Source of the DNA: Punica granatum
Taxonomy: Eukaryota; Streptophyta; Magnoliopsida; Myrtales; Lythraceae
NCBI RefSeq assembly: GCF_007655135.1
Contig: NC_045132.1
Coordinates: 8,556,001 to 8,620,000 of the forward strand
Direction: 5' to 3'
Length of the DNA stretch: 64,000 nucleotides
Of this stretch, positions 12,001 to 21,985 are shown in pieces. How positions within the stretch are numbered: the first letter of the stretch is position 1; each line of letters begins with the position of its first letter. The translations under genes and the position numbers were made by a program. The notes under the pieces are model-generated. The model was given only the letters and a program-made list of their open reading frames with translations. It ran no database searches and was not told the DNA's origin.

Positions 12001-12311
12001 CTGGTTCATTTTCGTTTTCCCTCAGCTAGGGGCAGAACAAGGGAAAGTATGGCATAAATACGGAAGAAAAGGAGAAAAAAAGATGGTCAAAGGCGGTGGG
12101 GAAGAAAAAGAGCTACTGAAGATGAGGCCACCTAGCCTATTCTACACTTATCTCTCTCTGATTTTCACTCTTTCGTTTTTTTTCATATAGATAAAGATCC
12201 AGCCACAAATTATGGTACATTATATACATGTATATTATGTAACCATGTATGTGCATATGGATATGTATGTGTCTGCCTATATATGCATATTTAGTAAAGA
12301 CCGATCTCGCA
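9894..12311 (-). repeat. 5' LTR of nested Gypsy
   Basis: Starts TGTCATGACC and ends GATCTCGCA. It matches 2500-4896 closely. It has about 67 bases missing from the other LTR (10014-10080) but one fewer minisatellite unit (five at 10763-10945). A longer CT microsatellite is at 11968-11998. Two stretches (about 9985-10125 and 10140-10280) look like an old internal duplication: each has a run of the TAAACATATAA...TCTAAT...GAGAGT type followed by TGCAACCAT. Confidence 0.93.
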
Positions 12312-13351
12312 GACACATAGCAAGTCAATGCCCGAACAAACGGGTCATGGTAATGTGAGATAATGGTGACATTGTGACCGACACTGAAGATTCCGACACC
12401 GATTACATGCCCCCATTGGAGGACGTTCCCGAGGAGGAATATTTAGTTCCAGATGCATTGACATTGATGGCAAGGAGAGCATTGAGCTTGCAAACGAAAT
12501 GAGTTGAAGAAATGCAGCGGGAGAACATCTTTCACACTAGATGCTACATCAAAGACAAGGTATGTAGTGTGATTATTGATGGTGGTAGTTGTACTAATGT
12601 CGCAAGCACAACAATGGTGGAAAAATTGGGACTACCCATGCTGAAGCACCCCAAGCCATACAAATTGCAATGGTTAAATGATAGTGGTGAGATAAGGGTG
12701 GACAAGTAGGTGTTAGTTGCATTTCGAATCGGTAAATACGAAGATGAAGTATTGTGTGATGCAGTACCGATGCAGGCGGGACATTTGTTGCTAGGGCATC
12801 CATGGCAATTTGATAGGCGAGTGAAGCATGATGGTTTTACGAACAAATACTCATTTGTACTTAATCAACGATCGATCACTCTTGTACCATTGACACCGCA
12901 ACAAGTATATAAGGATCAAGCGAGATTGCAAAAAGAGAGTGATCAAAAGAAAGAGAGTGAACAGAAGAAAAGGAGTGAAAATCAGAGAGAGACCGAGAAA
13001 AATGAGAGAGAAAAAGAAAATAAAAATTCGGTCATTGAAAGAAAATTAGAGAGAAAACAAAAGAATTTCTATGCAAAAATGAGTGAAATTAAGAGAGCAA
13101 TGTTTTCAAATCAGCCGATTATTGTACTTTTGTACAAAGAGGCATTTTTTAATACTAACGAACTTGACATCGTTCTTCCTAATTTTGTTGTTTCTCTTTT
13201 GCAGGAGTATGAGGATGTCTTTCCCGAGGAAACACCACATGGGTTACCTCCAATCCGAGGGATTGAACATCAAATTGATTTTGTTCCCGGTGCGACAATT
13301 CCAAACCAACCAGCCTATCGGAGCAATCCTGAGGAGACAAAGGAGTTTTAA
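12312..13351 (+). pseudogene. Older Gypsy: knuckle remainder, protease and linker
   Basis: Resumes the host Gypsy after the nested element: CPNKR at 12328 completes the CCHC begun at 2470. An acidic linker (DTEDSDTDYMPPLEDVPEEE) is followed by a protease-like domain, with an active-site position VIIDGGSCTNVASTTM (DGG in place of DTG/DSG) and later LLLGHPWQFDRRVKHDGFTN. Stops at 12500 and 12707 break it. A long Glu/Lys-rich region (about 12920-13070) links to the RT approach QEYEDVFPEETPHGLPPIRG. Confidence 0.88.
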
Positions 13352-14308
13352 CGGCAGGTAAGTGAGTTGTTGGAGAAAGGGTACGTGAAAGAGAGCATGA
13401 GCCCATGCGCCGTTCCGGTTATACTATTACCTAAGAAGGATGGGACGTGGAGAATGTGTGTTGATTGCCGAGCAATCAACAACATAACGGTAAAATATCG
13501 TCATCCTATTCCTCGTTTAGATGATATGTTAGATGAGCTACATAGTTCTTGTGTATTTTCTAAAATTGATTTAAAGAGTGGTTATCATCAGATTAGAATG
13601 AAAGAAGGAGATGAATGGAAAACTGCCTTTAAAACAAAATACGGTTTGTATGAATGATTAGTTATGCCTTTTGGTTTGATTAATGCTCCAAGCACTTTTA
13701 TGAGACTTATGAATCATGTTTTGCGTGCATTTATAGGTAGATTTGTTGTTGTCTACTTTGATAATATGCTCGTTTATAGCAAAAACTTAGATGATCATAA
13801 GGTACATTTGAAATCTGTTTTACATGTGCTTAGGAATGAAAAGTTATTTGCTAATATGAAGAAGTGTACTTTTTGTACAGATAAGCTTGTATTTTTTGGA
13901 TTTGTTGTTAGTGCACAAGGTATACAAGTTGATGAAGAGAAGGTATGTGCAATCCAAGAGTGGCCTAGTCCCACAAGTGTAGGTAATGTTCGTAGCTTTC
14001 ATGGACTTGCTAGTTTTTACAGACGGTTCGTGAAGGACTTTAGTGGTATAGCAACACCACTTACTGAAGTGATCAAGAAGAATGTTGGATTTAGATGGGG
14101 AGAAGAACAAGAGAAGGCGTTTCAGTTAATCAAAAAGAAGCTGACCAATACTCCTTTATTATCTTTACCTAACTTTTTTAAAACTTTTGAGATTGTATGT
14201 GATGCTTCAGGTGTTGGTATATATGCAATTCTCACACAGGAAGGACGACCAATTGCTTACTTCAGCGAAAAACTAAGTGGGGGCAATCCTAAACTATCCA
14301 ACTTATGA
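13352..14308 (+). pseudogene. Older Gypsy: reverse transcriptase and RNase H start
   Basis: RT motifs in order: [80 protein letters not shown], then a stop at 13655 and [20 protein letters not shown]. The catalytic box reads [12 protein letters not shown], so the second Asp is replaced by Asn and the enzyme would be dead. The connection region ([17 protein letters not shown]) leads to the first RNase H strand ([20 protein letters not shown]). The ORF stops at 14308; the rest of RNase H and most of the integrase are deleted. Confidence 0.92.
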
Positions 14309-14816
14309 TAAGGAGCAATATGCAAAACACGCCAACAAGGGGCGTCATAAGATAGTTTTTGAACCCGGAGATTGAGTTTGGTTGTATATGAGGAAAGAGA
14401 GATTTCCGGTGCAAAGACGTTCCAAATTGCTTCCAAGAGGGGATGGTCCTTCTCAATTCCTAGAGCGCATTAGTGACAACGCTTACAAACTAGACTTACC
14501 TGGTGAGTACAATGTAAGTGCTACTTTTAATGTTGCTGATTTGCTTCCTTTTGATGTAGGTGATGATTTGAGGACAAATCCTTTTCAAGAGGAGGGGAAT
14601 GATGCAAATCGTAGCTCAACTTCAAGGGATCCAGTTCAAGTTCCAATTGGACCGGTTAGGCGGGCACATGCAAAGAAGTTTAAAAATGAACTCAACGGCC
14701 TGATTCAAGAGGTTTGGGCTCAAGCAAATTCGTGGAGGCCCATTGGACATGAATCACGTGATCCACAAAGATCCATCAACATGATTCAAGTGATAGAAGA
14801 TTCCGGACAAGGCTAA
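14309..14816 (+). pseudogene. Older Gypsy: integrase C-terminal tail
   Basis: After an internal deletion the sequence continues with YAKHANKGRHKIVFEPGD (about 14320-14372), a stop, and the integrase tail: WLYMRKERFPVQRRSKLLPR, FLERISDNAYKLDLPGEYNV, SATFNVADLLPFDVGDDLRT. It ends with the Gypsy pol C-terminus PVRRAHAKKFKNELNGLIQE and VWAQANSWRP. No chromodomain is evident. The stop at 14817 is probably the natural pol end. Confidence 0.88.
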
Positions 14817-14819
14817 ATT

Positions 14820-15656
14820 CAACTAGTGTTTAAGGAAGCTTCTAGAATATTTGATGATCAAGAAAAGATATCATCAGATTTGTTTAAAGTTTAAATCTCA
14901 TGAAGATATTCTAGGGATATTTAAATTTCATATCTTTATAGATTATGTCATATCTCTATCGATATTTTAGGTTTTATTTTTCTTATCTTTAGGAGGTGAT
15001 ATGGCCAAATTAGGATTACTTTATGTCTATATATATTCATCTTAGTGAATTTTAATAGAAAATGAACATTCAGAAATTTGGGAGAATATTCTCTTTGGTT
15101 CTTGAAGAACTAATTCGAACTTATCGGAAGTTTCCGTGGCATTCATCACCGACTTATCAAACGGCTTTCCACCACCGTTTGTGGCGTCTTCATCGACTTA
15201 TCAAACGGCTTTCCACCACCATTTGTGGTATCTTCTTATATACCGAGGTTTTTGTTTCGCAATAAACAACGGGTTAAGGTCAGCTATACCAAGGTTCTTG
15301 TTTATGTTGTAAACAATGGGTTGAGAGTTCATCAATCAAATCTGATCGTGGAACGATCTTGGGTTCCTTTAGTTGTCGGGTATCGTCATTCTTGGCGGGA
15401 ATCGCATCATAATGGATCACTTAGTGTGATTCATGAGTACTTGGACAAATTCGGGTTACGAAGTGAAGGTTCATTCATTCAATGGATATATTTGAGTGCA
15501 AGACAAGTAATGTATATGGAAGTGTCTACATTAACTAAGTGTTCATGTAAGATCATTAATTGTTTATCCATGGGTAATGTTCCATCTAAGAGTTACGTCC
15601 AATACGAAGGGTTCTGACTCTTCGATAGTGTCCATTGAGTGCATATAAATAGAGAC
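14820..15656 (+). repeat. Probable 3' LTR/UTR of older Gypsy and retroelement debris
   Basis: Non-coding sequence directly after the pol stop, with promoter-like and transcribed-LTR-like features (TATATATATTC at 15030; AATTTTAATAGAAAATG at 15050). A 44-bp unit containing ACTTATCAAACGGCTTTCCA is tandemly duplicated at 15146-15236. From about 15405 the sequence changes character and could be a fragment of another retroelement; I cannot assign it. It is cut at 15657 by the hAT-like element. No second LTR copy is in the window, so LTR edges are not fixed. Confidence 0.45.
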
Positions 15657-16136
15657 GCTATAGTCATGGTTGTCAGAATCACGATTTGAATCGTAGAATC
15701 GTACGATTCTACAATTCATGGGGGGTCACCGATTCCGATTGCAGGGGGTAAGTCAGTTTTTGTAGAATCGGGCCGGAATCGCGAGCCGAACCGGAGAATC
15801 GCAGAATCGGCCCGATTCTGCGATTCTACGATCGGGTCAAAATCAGCCCAAGCCCGGGCCCAAAAGGGGCCGAAGCCCAGGCCCAGAGACTCCCCCCCCC
15901 CCCCCCACTTCTTCTTTCTCCCACCCGCCCTTTCTTCCTTCTCTACTGTGGTTAAACCTAATTTCTCGAGATCTCCAGTCGAAATCTTCCATAGTTCCAT
16001 CCACCTTCGATTAACGGTGCTAGCTTGTCAGAGCGGCGGATACGTTGTCGGCTAGCGCGTGCGCGGTGACTCCGAGCTTCGATCGGGGGTAGGGAAGGAC
16101 CGGCAGGTACGATTTTGAGTTGATTATCCCTTTCTG

Positions 16137-16440
16137 ATGGACCTTCTCCGTGACCTCGAGCCACTAGCAATAGTCAGAAAAGCCATCGAGCATGTCGAAA
16201 ATGAGGAAGGTAGGGCTTCTGTTGGTTCAAAGGTATGCCCATATGGAGGATTTCGGAGGGACCTCGTTGCAGTAATTGCTAACTGTTCATTCCGAAGGAG
16301 ACGTGTGCAAGATGAGATTAGAGAGAAAGGAGGGATTCCTCTCCTCTTGCAGCAATGCGTTACTGATGAAGATAACACATTCTTGAGAGAATGAGGTCTT
16401 TGGGCTATTAGAAACTTGTGCCTGGATAACCCCGAGAACC
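16137..16440 (+). pseudogene. Captured Ataxin-10-like fragment
   Basis: The translation includes GGFRRDLVAVIANCSFRRRR, VQDEIREKGGIPLLLQQCVT and DEDNTFLRE, then an in-frame stop at a position where the family has Trp, and GLWAIRNLCLDNPENH. This matches the C-terminal armadillo-like Ataxin-10 domain of plant proteins. Only the C-terminal domain start is present, with no flanking gene. A GT-AG-like junction between RASVGSK and the domain is not visible, so the fragment may derive from processed sequence. It sits inside the hAT-like element between its terminal repeats, so it was carried in by transposition. It is not functional. Confidence 0.82.
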
Positions 16441-16454
16441 ATATTTTGTGTAAC

Positions 16455-16945
16455 GATATTAATAAAAAGCAGAGTCTCTAAAGCTGGAAAAGGCTTCGCT
16501 GTGTTTCCATAAAATTCAGGTCCCACGGCACATATCGCATCCATGCGTTCAACTTCCAATTCCTTCAGCTGAGGCAGAACCCCAATCGATGGTAGCATCT
16601 CTGTCTTTCTGCAATTACACAACCTCAAGCGTTCTAAGTGAACAAATGAGAGACCTCCGATCCAAGAAGGCAACTTTGTACCTCCGTAACCATCAATCTC
16701 GATATTCTTTATGCTAGCATGAGGTTGAAGACAATCGAGGATCTGCATTTGACTTTCTGCATCTCTTCTACTAGCAGGGCCTTCATCCTCCTCCTCCTCG
16801 TCCTCCCACCTCAAAATCAAAGAAGTCAACCCTGTCTTAGCATTCAAAGCAGCTTCCCTTGCATCTCCGACTTCTCCCACATTACACAAACCTTCAATTG
16901 TAACGATATTTTTGAGAGAATGCACCTTGAATTTCGATAATTTGT
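16455..16945 (-). pseudogene. Captured NLR (CNL) leucine-rich-repeat fragment
   Basis: The minus-strand frame contains HSLKNIVTIEGLCNVGEVGD, AREAALNAKTGLTSLILRWE, QILDCLQPHASIKNIEIDGY, GGTKLPSWIGGLSFVHLERL, MLPSIGVLPQLKELEVERMD and VGPEFYGNTAKPFPALETL. These are hallmark stretches of the LRR region of R13L1/CNL-type resistance proteins (the junction after the NB-ARC and the GVGxEFYG motif). No P-loop or other NB-ARC motif is present. It lies opposite in direction to the Ataxin-10 piece in the same transposon. The reading frame past 16455 (towards 16287) is the antisense of the Ataxin-10 piece, not NLR. Confidence 0.85.
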
Positions 16946-17157
16946 AAAGATATTTTGTGTTTTATGTCTTATTGTTGATTTTTTTTGTTTGTGGTCTTTA
17001 TTTGAATGAATTATTCATGAAAGTATGCTACATATATAAATATTTTTTTTAATTACAGGTAGAATCTTACGATTCACGATTCGAATCGCGATTCACGATT
17101 CTATGACCCTCGACCGATTCTAGGTAGAATCGCGATTCTGACAACCTTGGCTATAGT

Positions 17158-17712
17158 GCTCAAATTATATTAAGAAAATTCCAGAAATCAGAGTGAGAGT
17201 CAGGGAATTCCTCGATTTTGCTAGTTGAAGGAATTCATAAGGCTTCGTTGTATCCCAAGAGGACCTTTGCCTTAACCCTCTAGCAACTTTGTGTGGGGGC
17301 AAATAGTTCTCTTTGGAAAGCGTCATTCGCACCTCGAATCCTATCGTGTTAACCTCACACCGCCTCCGGATCGATCGTCTCCACCCATTTTCCCCAACAA
17401 TAAGTAGCAATATCCTTCCAGCCACAGACGACAAGTTGCAACCCCTGATCGTTGCCGATGAAAGAATGAGGACCGATCAATACAATGACTTTTTAAAATA
17501 ATTCCTCACCCAGCTAGATGCCAAGGAAAGAGGAAAGGCTTAGTCAAGAATGACTTGCACCACAAGCGAACGGAATTTCTCGAATAGGGAGCTTAGGTGG
17601 TGGGAGAAGCCCATTGATGGACTCTCATTGAATGAAGTCAAGGAAGCGGCCTTCTCTGTGGAGGCTTTATATAAGGACCTATGCAATTACTAGAACTCCA
17701 ACCCCAATCGAT
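17158..17712 (+). pseudogene. AGL62-like type I MADS-box pseudogene, arm 1 of locus 1
   Basis: Degraded. Recognisable pieces are an LCG segment near 17290, an FS.ESV segment near 17313, ILPATDDKLQPLIVADERMR (about 17410-17470), YNDFLK, then KERGKA-like sequence and WWEKPIDGLSLNEVKEAAF (about 17600-17650). This last motif matches the conserved WWE..(I/L)..L..(E/D)EL segment of Arabidopsis AGL62-type M-alpha MADS proteins (family knowledge). Many stops and frameshifts are present. The 5' MADS domain is poor here; it is better preserved in the second locus (28960-29365). Confidence 0.7.
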
Positions 17713-17729
17713 CGAGATCTCAGACGTTA

Positions 17730-18115
17730 GGACTTGTTTCAATTAGTGTTGGGCAGCAAACAGTGTCCCCCAATATGATATCACCGGCTCGGTCGATTAG
17801 ATCCCTATAAAATGCCTTCATAGATGAGGCCGCTTCCTTGAGCTCATTCAATGAGAGCTTTACAAGGGACTTCTCCTACCATCCAAGCTCTTAGTTTGAG
17901 TAACACCCTTCCCTCGTTGCATGTGTTATCCTTCCCTAAGCTTTCCCTCTCTCTTCTATCGGCATCCAACAGACCAAGAAGCTGATTGGAGAAGTCATTT
18001 GTATCGATGCATCACATCCTTTCTTTGGCATTGATCACGTGCTGCAACCTATCGTTTATTGCTGGAGAGATGTTTCTAATAAAGAACATGTTTGTGACTG
18101 TCCAAATAGAGGGGT
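17730..18115 (-). pseudogene. AGL62-like MADS pseudogene, inverted arm 2 of locus 1
   Basis: The reverse complement of this stretch aligns with 17400-17712: it has CTCTCCAGCAATAAACGATA, GGTTGCAGCACGTGATCAA and further on the ALSLNELKEAAS-type segment. It is thus a second, diverged copy in tail-to-tail orientation. The two arms meet around 17720. Sequence to 18370, beyond the arm, is also shared with 29900-30205. Confidence 0.68.
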
Positions 18116-18370
18116 GCCAAATGTATAGGGCTTCACTTTAGGGGAGAATTAGACAATAATCTACACCACACATAGTAATTAACCCGACCTACGCCAAGTG
18201 ATCATGTGACCATCATTCTCCTCTATCCTTTTCATCTCTACTTTTTGTCACCCTCGAGTTTGCTTATTAGTACTCACCATTATTAAATTTTAAAATGAAG
18301 GCGATGATGTTTTTTCTTTTAAGTAGAGAAGGTGTTGATGCTAAATTATTTATGTTAATTCATTGTTTTA

Positions 18371-18547
18371 CTTGTACCAACATAGGACTTATTTAACGGT
18401 GTTAGTGTTTACGTGAGAATCCGTTACCGTACCGTCACGAAATGGACCAAAATTACCTTAAGACATATAGAACTGTTTCGGCACTTTTAAAACTCATAGG
18501 ATCAAGATTGACTAAAAGTCAAACTCGGACCAAGAATGTCACTCTCC

Positions 18548-18578
<31 letters not shown>

Positions 18579-19080
18579 GAGCGCAAGATACCATAGAAAT
18601 GAGAAATAAAATTGCTTTAGAGATATACTAGACTTTGAGCCCACACTACGCGTGGCGAAATGTAAAATTTCAATCGATATAACTAAAAACTTTATAATTA
18701 GAAAATTAAAATTTAAAATTTTATGAATTTCATTCCTGAATTTGTCTTTCACTTAAGTGAAAATTGAAAAGAAATGGAAAATAAATGATGATGAGAGAGA
18801 GAGTGAGACGGAAGTAACGGACTGGAGATTGGGCGAAAGTTCGGAGCGTGAGAGGGACACTTGTAAGAAGGGAAGAGAGAAGAAAGTTCAAAGCAATTTT
18901 ACCATCTTATCCTCATATTGATTCTTCTATTTCACCAATCCTCAAATAAAATTGAAACTTGCAAGGACAATTAGGTAAATTCAAGCAAAAGTAACTGCAA
19001 TAGGACACCAACTTCGCCCTTTATTAAGTAGAATAGATATCGAAAGGACTTTTTGACAAAAATTGAAATGGATTTTGCTA
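18371..19080. other. Intergenic, no gene seen
   Basis: AT-rich spacer. It contains a (TA)n(CA)n microsatellite at 18548-18579 and a GA-rich patch at 18790-18870. Nothing with coding character on either strand. Confidence 0.7.
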
Positions 19081-19082
19081 AT

Positions 19083-19262
19083 TAGGCAATGTTTGGATTC
19101 AGGAACAAAAAATTTTAACTTTAACTTTAATTCAACACACTACACAACAAAAAGCACACGTTTTCCAAATCAAATTTATAATTACATCTCATTTATCTTT
19201 TTTATAATTAAAATCAAAATCAAAATTAAAGTTATTTTAACTCTGAATCCAAACTCACTTTA
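19083..19262. mobile_element. MITE, copy 2 of 3
   Basis: Best-preserved copy of the family at 15-266. The ends are inverted repeats: GTTTGGATTCAG (19091) and CTGAATCCAAAC (19243-19254). A possible 3-bp TTA duplication flanks it (PIF/Harbinger-like, tentative). The body has TTTTAACTTTAACTTTAATT and CAACACACTACACAAC. Confidence 0.75.
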
Positions 19263-19753
19263 AGAATTTTGAAGCCAAAAAGCAAAAAAGAAGGTAATGG
19301 GAAAGTGGTGGAACATTAGAAGTGGTGGTTGTTTAAAATTACTAATTTATTCTTCAATTTTCTAACACTTAACCGTCCTTAAATTTTTTTCATTATTTTG
19401 TAATGGGCATTTGTAGAAAGCAAAAGTTAGACAAACTCTTGCTTTTCCTTTTTGAGTATTATCGATATCGGGCAGGAATTTTTCGCCTTTGCACTATTTA
19501 CTCCCTTGTGAATATAGCTAATGGAAAATGCTCCGTCTGTTAGTTTTCCAATTAAAAATGCCGGAATTCCACCACGTGTTTTGCACAAAATTATAAAAAT
19601 AATAAAACTTAAAAACTCAAACAAGGTCTTTTGAAGAAAGAAACGGCAAACAGGTATCATAGGGGAAGCCGGTTCAGAGTCCGCCCAGACTACCCCTCTG
19701 ACTACGCGACCATTGACAGATGACAGATCCAATAACGGTGGGCCGCCAGGATG
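19263..19753. other. Intergenic, no gene seen
   Basis: AT-rich sequence with short fortuitous frames. It continues across the next element at 21331, so it is the original insertion target. Confidence 0.6.
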
Positions 19754-19761
19754 GCCTGTAA

Positions 19762-21322
19762 GGTTTTCAGAATCGCAATTCTACCTAGAATCGGTCGAGG
19801 GTCGTAGAATCATAAATCGTATAATCGTATCGTGAATCGTAAGATTCTACCTATAATTAAAAAAAATAACATATATATATATATGTATTATACTTTTTTG
19901 AGCCAAAAAAATCAAAGAACATATCTGTGTATGCTCAAAAACTAAAGGAAACAAGAGAAGCATCAGCATCGCCTTAAAGATTCAAGAAACATACAGTTCG
20001 GTCTGGCTATGAATAGTTTCTTACTGACGGAGCTTCTCATTGAAAGAGCCCCCTAAATTGGGGAGTTTTCAAGTCCTTTATAGGGTCATACATGTACAAG
20101 GAACACAAATATCAACTCTACATAAAACACCGAAACGCTTAACTTAGAAACACTGACTGAGGAGACACAAAGCTCGACACTACACAGAGAACTCAATGCC
20201 AGAGATCCAACCTGGGGAAGTAAAACCCATTCAATTTTCGGAGAACGAACTCACGAAGACAGCCCTTTTGTGTGCATATCCTAACCACCAATCCCGAGTC
20301 CTGAGCTAACTACTAAGCCAAATAGTTGCTGTCTTGAATCATTTTCATTTCCATATCCCCACCCCATCAATTTGCTATCTTAAGCTTATGCTAACATAAA
20401 CTAGCTGAACAACAACAACAGCTGCAACAAGAATAGGAACACCGAAGAAATTATTTTGAGCCAACTCCAGGAACGACCAGACATAACAGGACCTTAACCA
20501 TTTATAATAGGACCACTGAAACAACGTTAAGCTAACATTCAATTCAGTTTACATCGAAGGAATCGAAGCACAACGCGATCAGATGTTCGATTCAAGGTAC
20601 CTGGAGTCTGGAGCTGGACACTCGGCGGGTCAGTTAAACGTTGGGCAGAGCAAAGCGAAGCTCTGAGCTGTGTTGCTCGTGAGGTCGAAGCTGCGGCAGA
20701 AATGGCGGAAGTCGGAAGAAATGGCGGTCGGAACTCCGGAAGAAATGGAGGTCGGAAGTCGAAACTGCGGAAGAAAAGTCAGAACTCAGAACTTAGAACT
20801 CAGAGCTCGGAACTTGTCGAATTCAGATTTGCGGAGCAGCCAAAGCTTCAAGCTCGCCGGAGTCGGAGAATCTGAAGAAATTGATGATGCTTGGTGGAGA
20901 GTCGAAGGTCCGGTCCGATGGATTAGGGCATAGAAATTTCAGGAGGTGCAGGCGTCAAGACTGTTAGGACTCGGGAGAAAGGAGCAGCACTGAAGAAAAA
21001 AGGGAAAGGAGGGGAGAAGAGAGGGGGGAAAAAAAAAAGTTGTCGCCTGTCGGGCTCAAGGCCAATGGGCTGGGTTTCGGCCCACTCTAGCCTGGCCTTC
21101 GCCCAAGGGCCCGAATCAGACCTATCATTCGCCCAAGTCTGGGCCGAATCCGGAATCGCAGAATCGGCCCGATTCCGCGATTCCGCGATTCACGGCCCGA
21201 TTCAGAGGCGATTTTGGAATTTTCGATTCAGCCCATTGTATCGGAATCGCACGACCCCCCTAGAATCGTAGAATCGTAGAATCGTACAATTCTACGATTC
21301 GAATCATGATTCTAAGAATCAT
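19762..21322. mobile_element. hAT-like non-autonomous element, second member
   Basis: 1,561 bp with a perfect 8-bp target duplication GCCTGTAA (19754-19761 and 21323-21330). The left subterminal zone (TTTTCAGAATCGCAATTCTA, then CCTAGAATCGGTCGAGGGTC) matches the right end of the element at 15665-17149 in inverse orientation; the right zone shares GCAGAATCGGCCCGATTC. The interior differs: 19900-20640 resembles transcribed host sequence of unknown origin, and 20670-20930 is a purine-rich repeat (GGAAGAAATGG-type). No transposase. It may also hold captured host sequence, which I cannot name. Confidence 0.85.
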
Positions 21323-21330
21323 GCCTGTAA

Positions 21331-21985
21331 CGAAGTGAGACAGGCGGTAGAGGGAGAAGAGGGATGAGATAAAGGGGTTAGCCTCCACGGGGAGCGACTG
21401 GATACTGTCCACCACAGGCGGGAGCAAGGTCGCCGCTCGATGCTAGCCTCAAGGGCCACCTCTACCACTTACATATGGTAGTGACGGCTAGTGTTGGGCC
21501 ACTAGATTTACGTCTCTCCTATCAGTCCTTCTCTTTTCCTTCCCCTATTCTTTTTCTTCATGGAAGGAATGGCCGCCAACCGTCACCAACTGCCCTTCCA
21601 ATTGATGTTTTACAGTCTTTTTTTTATTTTCTCTCTTGAACCTTTTCTTTTAGTTCTTATTATTTTTTCTGTTCATGGGCAAAATATGTATCGTACTTCT
21701 AGCTATTCTAACAAGAAAATTAATAGCATGCGAGATTTTCCCAGATAAAAGTTGAGGGGTTGAATGTGCCACAAAATAGTTTGGCGATATAAAATTGCAG
21801 CACTCAATAGTTTGATCACTACAACAGGAAGGAAAAGAGGAAGGGGAACGCACTTTTTTGGGAGTGATGGGGATTGTAGTTTCGAGTCAGAAGAACGGAA
21901 ATTTTTTGTTGAGACTTGTCCAAGAATGATTTTGGGAAGAATTCAGAGAGATGGAAGGGATTTCAATTTTTTTCAGTATAAATTA
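21331..21985. other. Intergenic, no gene seen
   Basis: Continuation of the target of the preceding element. Short frames such as 21560-21748 have no recognisable domain and no support as genes. Confidence 0.6.

Larger units (their letters stand above)
2500..12311 (-). mobile_element. Chromodomain Ty3/Gypsy LTR retrotransposon, Tekay/Del-like, nested
   Basis: A 9.8-kb LTR retrotransposon on the minus strand. Both ends are bounded by TG...CA LTRs of about 2.4 kb and by the 5-bp target duplication GACAC (2495-2499 and 12312-12316). In element order it has the 5' LTR (9894-12311), PBS, gag, zinc knuckles, protease, RT, RNase H, integrase, chromodomain, polypurine tract and 3' LTR (2500-4896). 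The chromodomain after the integrase places it in the chromoviruses; the long LTRs and gag type suggest Tekay/Del (inference). Pol has several frameshifts and stops, so it is inactive. The two LTRs are very similar by eye, so it is much younger than the Gypsy element it interrupts. Confidence 0.95.
15665..17149. mobile_element. hAT-like non-autonomous element with captured gene fragments
   Basis: 1,485 bp flanked by a perfect 8-bp target duplication, GCTATAGT (15657-15664 and 17150-17157). Terminal inverted repeats begin CATGGTTGTCAGAATC on the left and, reading inward from the right, CAAGGTTGTCAGAATC. The subterminal zones are dense in AGAATCG/CGATTC motifs. An 8-bp TSD with CA...TG ends points to the hAT superfamily (inference). 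No transposase is seen. The interior carries an Ataxin-10-like exon piece (+) and an NLR leucine-rich-repeat piece (-), so it is a gene-capturing (Pack-type) element. A relative with the same ends but another interior sits at 19762-21322. Confidence 0.88.

Noticed and set aside
15716..16000. 94-codon minus-strand ORF, Gly/Lys-rich
   Set aside because: Lies over the subterminal repeats and a poly-C tract of the hAT-like element; low complexity, no domain.
16287..16454. Extension of the NLR minus-strand ORF
   Set aside because: This part is the antisense of the Ataxin-10 fragment; the NLR homology ends near 16455.
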